A stretch of 64,000 bases of DNA from Chamaecyparis obtusa (lineage: Eukaryota > Streptophyta > Pinopsida > Cupressales > Cupressaceae): contig BSBK01002160.1 in the NCBI GenBank assembly GCA_027943335.1, positions 1,555,001 through 1,619,000 of the forward strand, read 5' to 3'. Both the position numbers and the translations under genes were made by a program. A model generated the notes under the pieces. It did no database searches. It saw only the letters and a program-made list of their open reading frames with translations, and had not been told where the DNA came from. This document shows positions 54,946 to 64,000 of the stretch, piece by piece (position 1 is the first letter of the stretch; every line of letters begins with the position of its first letter).

Positions 54946-55645
54946 AAATAATTTGCTCTCGGACAAAATAAAATTTAGCTTCTAAACTAGGAACTGCAAT
55001 TTTCATTGTGATGCCTGGTAAATGATTTAATACATGCATACAAAATGGCTGCAGCTATAATTCGATACATTATTCCTAGCATAAATTATTACTTTGGCCC
55101 AGGTTAGTTATCCTGATCATGACGTAAACTAATCATTCTAATCTCTGCTGAATTTATGATAAGCCATATGCTTGGATCTGTAGCAGTACACATGCCCATT
55201 GCAGGGATGCATCTAGATTCTACACTAATGCTTCTTGTTACAATATTTATATAATAACATAAATGATTACCTCCTCCATGATCAGCATATTTGCCATTAC
55301 TGCCATTTCCTTTTTTGGAAAGCTCTTATGATTATTGTCAAATTGCCTTTACTGAAGTCTTTCTTATTCTTGAGTTAAAAATTCAATGGCAAGCTTAAGA
55401 ACTGCTATGAGTGTTTTACCTTGTGTAGTTTTAACCAAATTGAATGCACTGCTATCCTTTTTGTCAAGGTGCCTTCTGAAGTCCAAAACACTCGTATTCT
55501 TTATCCCAATGAATAGATTCTTATGTTAATTTATTTTATTTGGAGTCTCTTATCATTTGCTTTTATTATACTCTAACTGCAGGCGTAATTTGAGAATATC
55601 ATTGTTTAGTTGTTTTTGTGGTTGTCTCACTACTTTTTTTAATGC
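54946..55645 (+). other. Non-coding, probably the RanBP1 intron captured with its exon
   Basis: T-rich, no open frames, ending in a pyrimidine stretch and TTTTTTTAATGCAG at 55634-55647, a good 3' splice site just before the RanBP1 exon. The boundary between PPR and RanBP1-derived DNA inside this stretch cannot be placed. Confidence 0.5.
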
Positions 55646-55647
55646 AG

Positions 55648-55871
55648 ATGCTAAAAAGTTCAAAGAAACTTTGTAGAAAATTGCTGAGTCTCAATCAAAT
55701 TCCTCAGCAGAGTGTGCTGAATCTTCAGAATCAGCTGTTGATCTCATACAAAACTTGACGGTTGAAGACAAAAAAGAGGAGGCGAAAGAAGAAAGCAAAG
55801 TAGAAGAGAAGAAAGAGGATAAGCTAGAAGAAAAGGAGGAGAAACCTGCTGAATCTGAAAAGCAATCTTGA
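55648..55871 (+). pseudogene. Captured last exon of Ran-binding protein 1 (RanBP1)
   Basis: Reads DAKKFKETL, stop (TAG), KIAESQSNSSAECAESSES, AVDLIQNLTVEDKKEEAKEE, then a Lys/Glu-rich tail ending PAESEKQS and TGA at 55869-55871. This is the C-terminal end of plant RanBP1: the last part of the Ran-binding domain helix, the LxxLTVE motif and the acidic tail. RanBP1 promotes RanGTP hydrolysis in nuclear transport; this piece lacks most of the domain. The splice acceptor upstream shows capture from unspliced DNA. The TAG at about 55675 disables it. Confidence 0.85.
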
Positions 55872-57580
55872 TTGATTTTTAGTGCAAGCTTTCTTATATG
55901 CTTTTTGATAGAAATTCCTGGCAAGTGAACTATTGTAGATGCTTGTGTATTATTGATAGTGTGACTGTAGCGTGTTTAATGCATTATTTCTGAGTGCTCT
56001 TACTGAGGTTTTGGTTTGGTGGTCTTCATATTGTCATATGATCTTCATATGACAATATGAAGTGGGTATTTGTGTTGAATAGGCATTGCAATATAGGTCA
56101 GGTTGTCAGAGTTGTAGCTGGCCAATTATTATTTTTCCCTCGTACAACTGAAAATTCTGTACTCCATAATTTTTCTTGAAACATTGTTTAGATATTATCC
56201 TATTTACAAGTTAAATTTTGAGGTACCTTATACAGATTTTGATGGCATGCATATGTGCTTGATATGGCATATTTAGATATGCAGCCTTCAGGAGTGGGTT
56301 GTGATGATGCCAAGCTGGTCGTTGGCTGTGGACATATTATGCTATATCTGCCTTTCTTTGAGAACAGAGATGTTAACTATGGATGGTTATTTATAACTGA
56401 AAAAGTTTTGAATAATTAAAAATATTAATTATCCTTCACTGATCTGGAAATCCAGGGTAAATGGAGGAATTTGTTTGTGGTTAAAAAGACACTATATTTA
56501 CTTATTTCTGAGTTATGCAGGCAAAGTTTGGTTGGCATGTAAGTTGGGAACATCAGAAACTTTTATGTGAATGCACTAGGATAAATATATAACTTGATTT
56601 GGATTGAGGCTCTTTTAGTATCACCATTCATCTTATTCTGTCAATTAAGAAAGTAGCCATTACTGGAGTAGGCCAGCTTAACTGTAGTGGCATTATTTTT
56701 TGATTTGGATGACAAGGATTGGTAATTGTGGTGAAACATTATCTGCAGTTGCAGCTAGTTGATTGTTAACTTGGCTTTGGCTACTCTGTTAGCAGAATGA
56801 TATACTGGATTTGGTTACTCTTTTAAAAAGATTCATGGTCAGTTAAAACAGTGAGGAAAATGTAGCATAATAAATTCTTCTTTGAGATTGAGCTTCCAAG
56901 AATCACCTGCTACAATTTAATATTTGCATTTATAATTTTTTTAATTTTTATAAATTTAAAAATTATTTGCATTTTATATTTCCATTGAAAGTGAAAATTT
57001 ACATCTCTAAATTAACTTAATATTTATTAATATTGTACAAGAAAACTTGAATTTAGAAAGTTAATTATATAACATTACATTTATATTTAAGATTTTAAAT
57101 ACATATCTCAATGATAATATTCAAGTTTTAATTTGTCTTATAGATAAAAATGTAAAAATACTTTAATAATAATAATAATAACAGAGATCTATTTTATTTC
57201 AAATAAAATATAAAATTTATAATAATATATAGTTTCATATTGTGCCCTATCATAAGACTTCTTTATAAAATTTTGTTACTTCTTAAATTGGTAACATTAA
57301 CCAAAGTGAAAATGACTTAATTGAAACAAAATTTATACATGGACTACTTGAAGACCCACTTCAATATTCTCAAAATACATTCTATTACTTTTCATTTACT
57401 TGCACTCAACTAATCACATTGAGTCTACATTAACAAAAGTTCTAAAACAAATATTTTTTCAGTTTGAAAATATATTAATGTACATAGAAGTATTAGGTTG
57501 ACATTTGATTTTCTAAAAAAATATTGTTCACCTTTAAGTTAAACTTCTCGTGTTCTCTTACAGCATGTCACTATCGGCGA
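55872..57580 (+). other. Non-coding 3' part of Hel-1
   Basis: The first part is probably RanBP1 3' UTR and downstream DNA. From about 56930 to 57540 it is very AT-rich with a short (AAT)n near 57165. No ORF. It contains a perfect hairpin at 56024. Confidence 0.5.
56024..56062. repeat. Perfect 18-bp stem, 3-nt loop hairpin
   Basis: CTTCATATTGTCATATGA, loop TCT, then the exact complement at 56045-56062. AT-rich. It could act as a cruciform or transcript hairpin; no function can be assigned. Confidence 0.9.
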
Positions 57581-57585
57581 AAACA

Positions 57586-57611
57586 TTGCACCTCATTGGT
57601 GCAAGTGCTAG
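57586..57611 (+). other. Hel-1 3' terminus: hairpin plus CTAG
   Basis: Seven-bp stem TTGCACC/GGTGCAA with loop TCATT, spacer GTG, terminal CTAG, next base T. Matches Helitron 3' ends, in which a short GC-containing hairpin lies a few bases before CTRR and serves as the rolling-circle termination signal. Confidence 0.8.
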
Positions 57612-58035
57612 TATATATTAACATAAATTCAAAAAATATTTAATATTTTATAATATAACAAAAATAGTCAATATTATTTTAATATAATATGATACAAACT
57701 ACACATTCATAATAAATTTTAAAATATTTTTAAAAAATATATAAATAAGAATAAATATATATTATATTATATTATATATTTACAATATTTTTATTTACAT
57801 TATAAAAGTGGGTTATATACTAAAATAAACTATTTAATTTAAAATTTAAAATTTTTAAAACAAAAATTGTTTCTAATCCAGCCAATCAAATTATCAGTAA
57901 ATAATTTTTAAATATTATAAACTTAAAAATATTGCATTTTAATTAGTTGAGAGGTATGGCTTTAATCACTCGCTAATGGAAGAAATGCAAAAAGTGATAC
58001 AATAGTACTTGCTAACTTATTGACAAGTACTAATA
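57612..58035 (+). repeat. R1 repeat, copy 2, right part
   Basis: Starts TATATATTAACATAAATTC, collinear with 42082 onward. The middle has diverged with indels; the end AATGGAAGAAATGCAAAAAG and the stem AGTACTTG...CAAGTACT (58007-58034) match copy 1 at 42480-42536. Confidence 0.8.
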
Positions 58036-58039
58036 ATAC

Positions 58040-58115
58040 ATCTCAAAGTAATAAATATGCTAAATATGGATAGACATTATACACTGTGAGTAAAGCAGAA
58101 TGTTAATGTCTGGTC
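58040..58115 (+). repeat. R3 repeat, copy a
   Basis: CTCAAAGTAATAAATATGCT and the following AAATATGGATAGACAT... are the inverse of 61405-61485. A shorter relative lies inverted at 42552-42592. Confidence 0.65.
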
Positions 58116-59150
58116 TAATCTAGTAATGGTAATCACATTGGTCTCAGTACTCGTGGAAATATTCTTGCACTGCAAAAACAATGCCAAAACAGTTTGAAAG
58201 CCGAATATAAAAGGTGGCCCATCGAAGAAAATAATTAAAATTTGAAAATAATATTATATAAAAAATTAATGTATTTAAATTTCAATATGGTTATGTCTTT
58301 TATTTTTAATATTTGTTAATATTAAAAGTTTAAGTGCTTATAGTATAAATATAAATATTAGAATTAAATATAGTTTTGAATATTTAGATTTTATTAATAA
58401 ATTTATTTATTTAGATATTGTTATAAGTTAAAGTTATTAAGATTAGATTTATATTCAATATTAATATTATTACAAGAAAAAGTGGAGCATAAATTTGTTT
58501 TATTTTTTATTTTCTTAGTTCTTTAAATATAAGAAATCTTTTTACAATATAGTTGTTTTTAAAATCTTATGTGCCCATCTTAAGATACTCCAATGGTTTA
58601 TGACAGGTTTCCTGACCCCAACATCATGGATTCAAACCTTAAGGTGGGCAAAGTAAAATAATATCAATTATAAATAAGGAGCTCCATTGTGCAATAGGTA
58701 GCATAAGCTACCCATCTTTTAACCATAATAAAATAAGACTAATTAAGAATAACATAAAAAGGTCCTTGTTCAATAGATAATTCAAGTAATATTGTACTAT
58801 TAAGAATACATAAAGAGGTCCTTATCCAATGGATAAATTAAGTTATAAAATTATTTATATTAATAAAACCTAACAATATATTAGTATAAGTTTCCATTTA
58901 GCTATTCTACCTTAAATAATGGATGATATTCTCTCATCTTTCATTCGTCTATTATCCCATGTCCTTACTTAGCTCCAAATAGTTGAATTCTCCACTCCAC
59001 AATTTAGAATGTTGTTTCATTGAAGATTTCTAGTATTTAAAACTTTTCTTTAACTCTATTTGATTATATGAAAAATCATTATGAAGCTTTAATGATTGTC
59101 AAGTGGTTGATGAAAACACTCGAGGGAAAATAATAACCAAGGCAATCATG
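58116..59150. other. AT-rich spacer
   Basis: No open frame; contains two near-copies of AAAGAGGTCCTTRTYCAATRGATAA between 58755 and 58850. No gene recognised. Confidence 0.45.
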
Positions 59151-59153
59151 CAA

Positions 59154-59411
59154 CTCTTTTTGATAGTTGGAAGATTATAAGAAGTCAATCTAGATAGAAG
59201 AAAGTGCCAAGTGTCTGTCATGATCCATATCAACAAAAATAATCTTTTCTAGCAATCTTCCACAACTTGCTACCAAATTCAACCTAGATGCCGCCAAGTT
59301 GTGGATGAATGTTAGCAAATGTTGTTTTGGTAATGTGGATCAGGTAAACAACACTTGACACTTTCTTCTATCTAGAATGACTTTATAAACTTCTAACTAT
59401 CAAGAAAGTGC
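59154..59411. repeat. Long imperfect foldback (arms ~118 bp)
   Basis: Arms 59154-59270 and 59293-59411 are inverted repeats: TTGATAGTT pairs with AACTATCAA at the outside, TCTAGATAGAAGAAAGTG with CACTTTCTTCTATCTAGA, and CCACAACTTG with CAAGTTGTGG next to a loop of about 20 nt. Roughly four of five positions pair. A foldback mini-element or a long-hairpin RNA locus are both possible. Confidence 0.75.
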
Positions 59412-59419
59412 AAGATTGG

Positions 59420-60050
59420 TCTACGTAGTACCTCCATAATAGGTTGTGAGAACAAACTAAGAAAATGGGCGAGACCTTCAAAAGTTGAAGGGTGATTGTG
59501 CAGGAGATCTAAAATATGTACAAAGAGGCCAAGAATCCTCAGTTAGAAGCTAAGGTTTGAAATTTAAAGGACAATAAGGAGATTCTCATGAATAATATTT
59601 GGGAGCTAAATGACTATTATAGGGACTTGAAAAATACCATTCTTACTATTGAGGCCCTTCAACAAGAGTTAGAATTATAGAAAAGAGAAGAAACATAGAT
59701 GTGATGCATCGTTTATGGCTCAAGGTGGCCTCTAAAAGAAAGTTTAGAAAAGACCAAAGTACTTGATTGGGTTCCCAATGTTTCATGCTCAAGTTGAAGG
59801 TGACGTTGGTTCTCTAATCCAATTTAAGGGAGTTTCCTTCGATGGGTGACTTGATATCTTACATAAAGAATGAGAGGCACCTAATGAAAGTTAACTGTTA
59901 GTTGGTCCTTTGTTGGTTTTTTGTAATCTTTGTCTGTTTAGTTTTAGAGATTTTATTTGTTATTTTTTGATCAATCTCACAAAATTTGTTTTGTTTGCCT
60001 TGGCGATTAGTTGGTCCATATCTTTCTTATACTAATGTAATAAAAAAAAT
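59420..60050 (+). pseudogene. Degenerate coiled-coil coding trace with A-rich end
   Basis: Short frames read QNMYKEAKNPQLEAKV, NLKDNKEILMNNIWELNDYY and IEALQQELEL, helical and charged, with stops. A T-rich stretch and TAATGTAATAAAAAAAATT near 60035-60055 resemble a retroposon or mRNA 3' end. I cannot name the protein. It could be the tail of a LINE-mobilised transcript. Confidence 0.35.
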
Positions 60051-60059
60051 TAACGAATC

Positions 60060-61400
60060 CAACTCATAATTCCAATTATATATTATTTACCCCAAAATTT
60101 TAGAAATTAAAAAAAATAAAAAATAAAAAAGGTCCTAAGATATAACAAATAGCTAACTACCTTAAGATTAATAACTAAAATATTTGTAATTGAAATAAAA
60201 CATTAAAAAAAAGGGTGGGAGTTAGTGCAAGGTGAATGTATTTAATTTATCAATTAAGAGGAGATCTTCTATGTTCTTGCTTATAGAGCCATCGCTGTTC
60301 CGATCTCACAGAGTTGTCTCACAGTCATCAATCGAGGTTTGAACTTTATGGGGTTACTTTTTACTATATCAACAATTGAAAAGTCTGATTTAAAAATGTC
60401 GTGTCAACATTTTAGAAGTTGAAGAGAGGCGAGTAAGTCAGAAGAGGTAGAAACTTGGAAAGCTATGACTTGGTTGGAGCTGCTATTTTGTTGGTTTTGT
60501 TTAATAAAAATAAAAAGTGTCGCCAATATAACACAACCAGGCCTACAATTTAATCATTGATTGTTAAAAACTTTAATTTATGAATAATTTAATAATTTTT
60601 TTAAATTTAAATATTTTATTGTAATAATACATATATTACATATAATATAGTGTAAATAATCTAATTACTATTTTAAAATATATTATTATATATAATTGAA
60701 ACTAACTAATTCAAGATGTAATTGGAAAATTCTTAGTAATATAATTTTCTATATAAATATTTAAAAATTTAAAAATAAATATAAATTAGTAATATATGTA
60801 AGTGTTATAGTCTGTTTTATAAAAATTTAGCAAATCAATTTATACGGCTCAATAAATTTAATGGAAAAATGGTCAATACAGTCATCAAATTTCAGGCCTG
60901 AACACAAGCATAATAGAAAAAGTACTTTTGGTTTTATCAGATTACATAATGATAACACAACTATAGATATAACTCCAAAATCAATAAATAAAAAGAATAT
61001 GAATAATTTGAATGATTTTATTTCTTTTTACTATTTAAATTTTAATGAACAGTTTGCTTTATTTTCTAAAAACAATCTTATTATGTGATTTATATAAAAA
61101 AACAATTTATGCGATTTTAATCTCTTTTTGTATCTTCGTATTTTATATTATGTGATTTTTGATACTCTGGTTTGACCTCTTGGACTTGCTGGTTGCCCTT
61201 AGATCTCTATTTGTATTTTGATACTCTTTGAACTCTCGATGATTAATATAAAAAAACAATTTTATGGACAACTATCGTAATAAAGAAGAATATTTGTTTT
61301 CATATCATCTCCGCCGGGCCATCTGTTAGCTTTTTAGCCATTTTTTTATGGGATTGCCTATGTTGTGAGAGAATACTTCCTATGAGTAGTAATACAAAGT
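60060..61400. other. AT-rich spacer
   Basis: A 75-codon plus-strand frame at 60861-61088 is Asn/Lys/Phe-rich and follows base composition. Nothing else found. Confidence 0.45.
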
Positions 61401-61404
61401 GGTT

Positions 61405-61485
61405 ATCACTCTGCTTTGCTTACAGCGTATAATGTTTCTCCATATTTAGCATATTTATTACTTTGAGGTCTATTATTATTTATTC
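61405..61485 (-). repeat. R3 repeat, copy b (inverted relative to 58040-58115)
   Basis: CATATTTAGCATATTTATTA and CTTTGAG match the complement of copy a over about 75 bp. Confidence 0.65.
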
Positions 61486-61662
61486 TCTTCCTTTAAACCT
61501 TCGCGTCCTGGGGTTAAGCAAGTATAAAATTTGGAACACCGATTAAAACTAAATAATTAAATTACGAATGAATGGCAGTAAATCTGTCTTCAGCGACTGT
61601 AATTCCATCGGCTAGGTGGAAATACGTCCTTTGTTTGGATAGAGACCGAATAAAGCTGTACT

Positions 61663-61990
61663 GTGATTGAACTTGTATTGAATGAGGAAACTAAAAAAGT
61701 TTAGGTGAGAGCATTTGTGTGATATATGATTTTTGGGGTGTGTGTGGGTTATGTGGATGTTGGGTATTTTCATTTTTATATAATAATATATAAAAACATA
61801 TTAGATTCAATTTTTATTATAATTGTTTGAACAACTATTTTTTGAGCATATATAAATTGAATATAATATTTTTTAAAATGTTTTTTAAATTATTATTTTT
61901 ATTATCTTATTTATAATATATAATAAAAAAGAAATAATATGTAAATAAGAAAAAGATTTAAAAAATCTTTAAAAATTAGAAAGCTTTCTC
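61663..61990 (+). repeat. R2 dispersed repeat, copy 2
   Basis: Collinear with 4436-4830: TTGAACTTGTATTGAATGAG, GTGTGATATATGATTTTTG, GTGTGGGTTATGTGGATG, TATATAATAATATA, AAAGAAATAATATGTAAATA. Confidence 0.6.
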
Positions 61991-62185
61991 AAATTCACCA
62001 AAATGTAGTAGGAATGTTTGAAATAATAATTCAATTGAGAAATCAAAATTAAAACCTCAAAGATTAGAATAAGAATTTTGCATAATTATAACCACTATTT
62101 TGGCTCTCAATTTTTTTAGGAGATATTTGTGAAACTAGTGGCCCATGAATATGTATTTAAGGAGCTCCATGAGGCCATGAGATAA

Positions 62186-62260
62186 GCCAAGTACTTGCCT
62201 TTAATTTTTTAATTAATTATAACCTATAACTTATAACTTATAATTGAAGTAATTTAATTT
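62186..62260 (+). repeat. R1 repeat, short third copy (left end only)
   Basis: GCCAAGTACTTGCCTTTAAT matches the start of R1 copies 1 and 2; after about 40 bp only general AT-richness is shared. Confidence 0.45.
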
Positions 62261-64000
62261 TTTTATTTTTATAATTATAAATAATTATTGAATTGTTATA
62301 CTTATTTATAAAAAAAGTAATTAATTTTAAAATTGAGTCCATTTACAGTTTTACTATTTTTCACAAATAATAGTTAAAATTATTGTTTACATAATGAAAA
62401 CATGACAATATTTAATGAAAAATATAAATATTATTAATTATAATTTTCATTATATAGTATAAATGCTATAAAAGTAAAAATTTAAAATTTAAAATTTTAA
62501 AAATTGAAATGATATAAAAACCACTTTTTAATTCTATTTTATTACTTTAGGCCTTTTTTTTCAAATTTTAGACTACTCATTTCATCACAGTACTTTATGC
62601 CATGAAGATTTGCTAACCTAACCATTTTAAAAATATTCATAAATTCTTTTTTTTACCTACCTTATTTCATTTACTAAAATAGCCTTCTTAATGTTTTTGA
62701 CCTAGGTGTAGTGTTATAACCAATCTCAATGCTCTTATCATGTCTATATGGATTTGATTCTAAAGTTTTTATTAGAGATATTGGCTATAATATATTTAGA
62801 TCAAGTTTGACATCTTCCAAAACAAGCTAGTTTATGATATTACAATATTACAAGATGGAAGACTATTTTCTTATATTCTAGATATTTAATAAGCCAATTC
62901 AAACTTTTTATTTGGGTTTCTTCTTGGAATACATCACATTAGATCATATTATATTATTGTGATATTATTTCTTTGCAATTTATTGTGCAATCAATATTAT
63001 TCTATTATTTTTTATCAAATTTAACTTTGAAGGTTAGACTTTCTTTTCTTAAAAGATGTTGTACTATTGTAAAATCATCTATAGCTTTTTAAAAAATGGT
63101 TATTAATGTTTGAATAAAAAATGATAGATAATTTTTCTCTTTAGTTAATTCTAAGAATTGTTCATTGTTAGTTTAATCATGTTGCTCAACCTACAAATTG
63201 ATGCAGTTATGGCAGGAGTTTCCCCAATGGATATAGTCTAACCATGCAGCTTGAGTAAACACAATGAAAACAATCAATAGAATGAACAACAATGAACAAA
63301 ATACATGCCCATTTAGGCCTTCACATCATCTCAAATTCAATAATTTACATCATATTATCCAACCACATGTTAGCTTACGCTTGAGGCACACATGCATGAT
63401 TACAACTACAAATCTAGATCCATGCTGGATGCTAACCTCTAAAAGAACAACTACTAAGAGATACCAAACTAGGGAACAAATGCTACAATATATACAAGTT
63501 CACAAGCCACAAGTCAGCCAAGGAGATCAAATTCTCCAATGATGAAGAAAATATATTAAAACAAATAGGCCAAGACCCAAATCATAAGGAACACCTCAAT
63601 ATTGATATGGAATGAAGCACACTCACACAAGGAGGTCAACCATGAGAATGAGATCATCAAACAATGCACCAATTAGATTGGCAAGCCATGGGAAAACTTT
63701 GCAAGAACAGAAAACTCAAGTAAGCTATTAGTGTGAAGAACATATATGATCGAACTAAAAAATTGAGAGATATCCATTAACAAAGAAAGGATCAAGATGC
63801 AAACTAGGACCAAGATTCCATATGATGTTCAGAACATGCTAGAAGGTTCACACGAGCCAATGAGCCAACTAGGAGGAATCCCACACAAAACATTGAAACT
63901 GACTACTATCCTACAAACTAAAAACAAACTAAAAGGAAAATCATGTTGGTTGATGGAAGATTGCCAAGAACCCCAAGATTCTCCTACATCATAAATTATT
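62261..64000. other. AT-rich DNA, then an unrecognised A-rich stretch
   Basis: No gene to about 63200. Plus-strand frames at 63264-63542 and 63797-63994 are rich in Asn, Gln, His, Lys and Thr, show no domain, and follow an A-rich composition. They could be part of an element continuing past the window. Confidence 0.35.

Larger units (their letters stand above)
43054..57611 (+). mobile_element. Hel-1: Helitron-like gene-capturing element carrying pieces of three host genes
   Basis: Comparison of R1 copies shows an insertion exactly between A (43053) and T (57612) with no target duplication, the Helitron target. The right end has the hairpin TTGCACC-TCATT-GGTGCAA (57586-57604), then GTG and the terminal CTAG (57608-57611), fitting the CTRR rule. 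The left end reads TTAAGTCAATAGG; canonical Helitrons start TC, so one C-to-T change must be assumed. Cargo, all plus strand: RF298/MIP1-like E3 ligase, PPR and RanBP1 fragments. No Rep/helicase, so non-autonomous. Removing Copia-3, Copia-4 and their duplications leaves 3917 bp. Confidence 0.75.

Noticed and set aside
43054..57611. An autonomous Helitron
   Set aside because: I looked for Rep (HUH) and helicase motifs in all non-copia parts and found none.
60861..61088. 75-codon plus-strand ORF
   Set aside because: Asn/Lys/Phe/Ile-rich translation expected from AT-rich DNA; no domain or neighbouring gene support.

Overview
This is plant nuclear DNA from a large, repeat-rich genome. The mix of Ty1/copia, Ty3/gypsy (Tat and chromovirus), hAT-like, LINE-like and Helitron-like elements, nearly all decayed by point mutation, together with very AT-rich spacers, suggests a gymnosperm such as a conifer. 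That assignment is inference; no organism-specific marker is present. I found no intact host gene, tRNA, rRNA or CRISPR array. Every protein-coding trace is a transposable-element pseudogene or a fragment of a host gene. Element names below (Copia-1 to -4, Tat-1, Hel-1, Retro-1, R1 to R3) are mine.

Left part (1-15 kb): a hairpin mini-element; a truncated minus-strand copia (Copia-1, 980-3958) with its 5' LTR; a TA/TG microsatellite; three tandem copies of a 357-bp unit (5111-6180); a broken minus-strand gene resembling an RNase-H-fold transposase (6590-9690) whose N-terminal part carries 54-bp repeats; a GA/CT-bounded inverted-repeat complex (10.3-10.95 kb); and the integrase-chromodomain end of a chromovirus (12.1-13.6 kb).

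Middle (15-37 kb): a three-level nest. A minus-strand hAT-like transposase gene is split between 35343-36760 (N-terminal part) and about 15000-16031 (C-terminal part) by Copia-2 (16032-35342, two LTRs). Copia-2 is itself split inside its reverse transcriptase by Tat-1 (19096-31260, two 2.47-kb LTRs, perfect 5-bp target duplication GTTCC).

Right-middle (37.6-58.1 kb): two LINE-like retroposon copies, then the most interesting object, a gene-capturing Helitron-like element (Hel-1, 43054-57611, about 3.9 kb without later insertions). It sits between an A and a T in the second copy of a repeat (R1) whose first copy, at 41720-42545, shows the empty site. It ends in a hairpin followed by CTAG. Inside, all on the plus strand, are fragments of three unrelated host genes: an RF298/MIP1-like RING E3 ligase coiled coil, a pentatricopeptide-repeat protein, and the last exon of RanBP1 with an intron acceptor. 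Two Tork-like copia elements later inserted into the captured fragments: Copia-3 into the E3 piece (TSD TAGAG) and Copia-4 into the PPR piece (TSD ATCGG/ATCTG).

Right end (58-64 kb): AT-rich spacer with a long foldback, a degenerate coiled-coil trace, and dispersed-repeat copies shared with the left half. The elements do not work together in a pathway; the window records successive insertions and methylation-type decay (CAG to TAG stops, LTR CA ends changed to TA).
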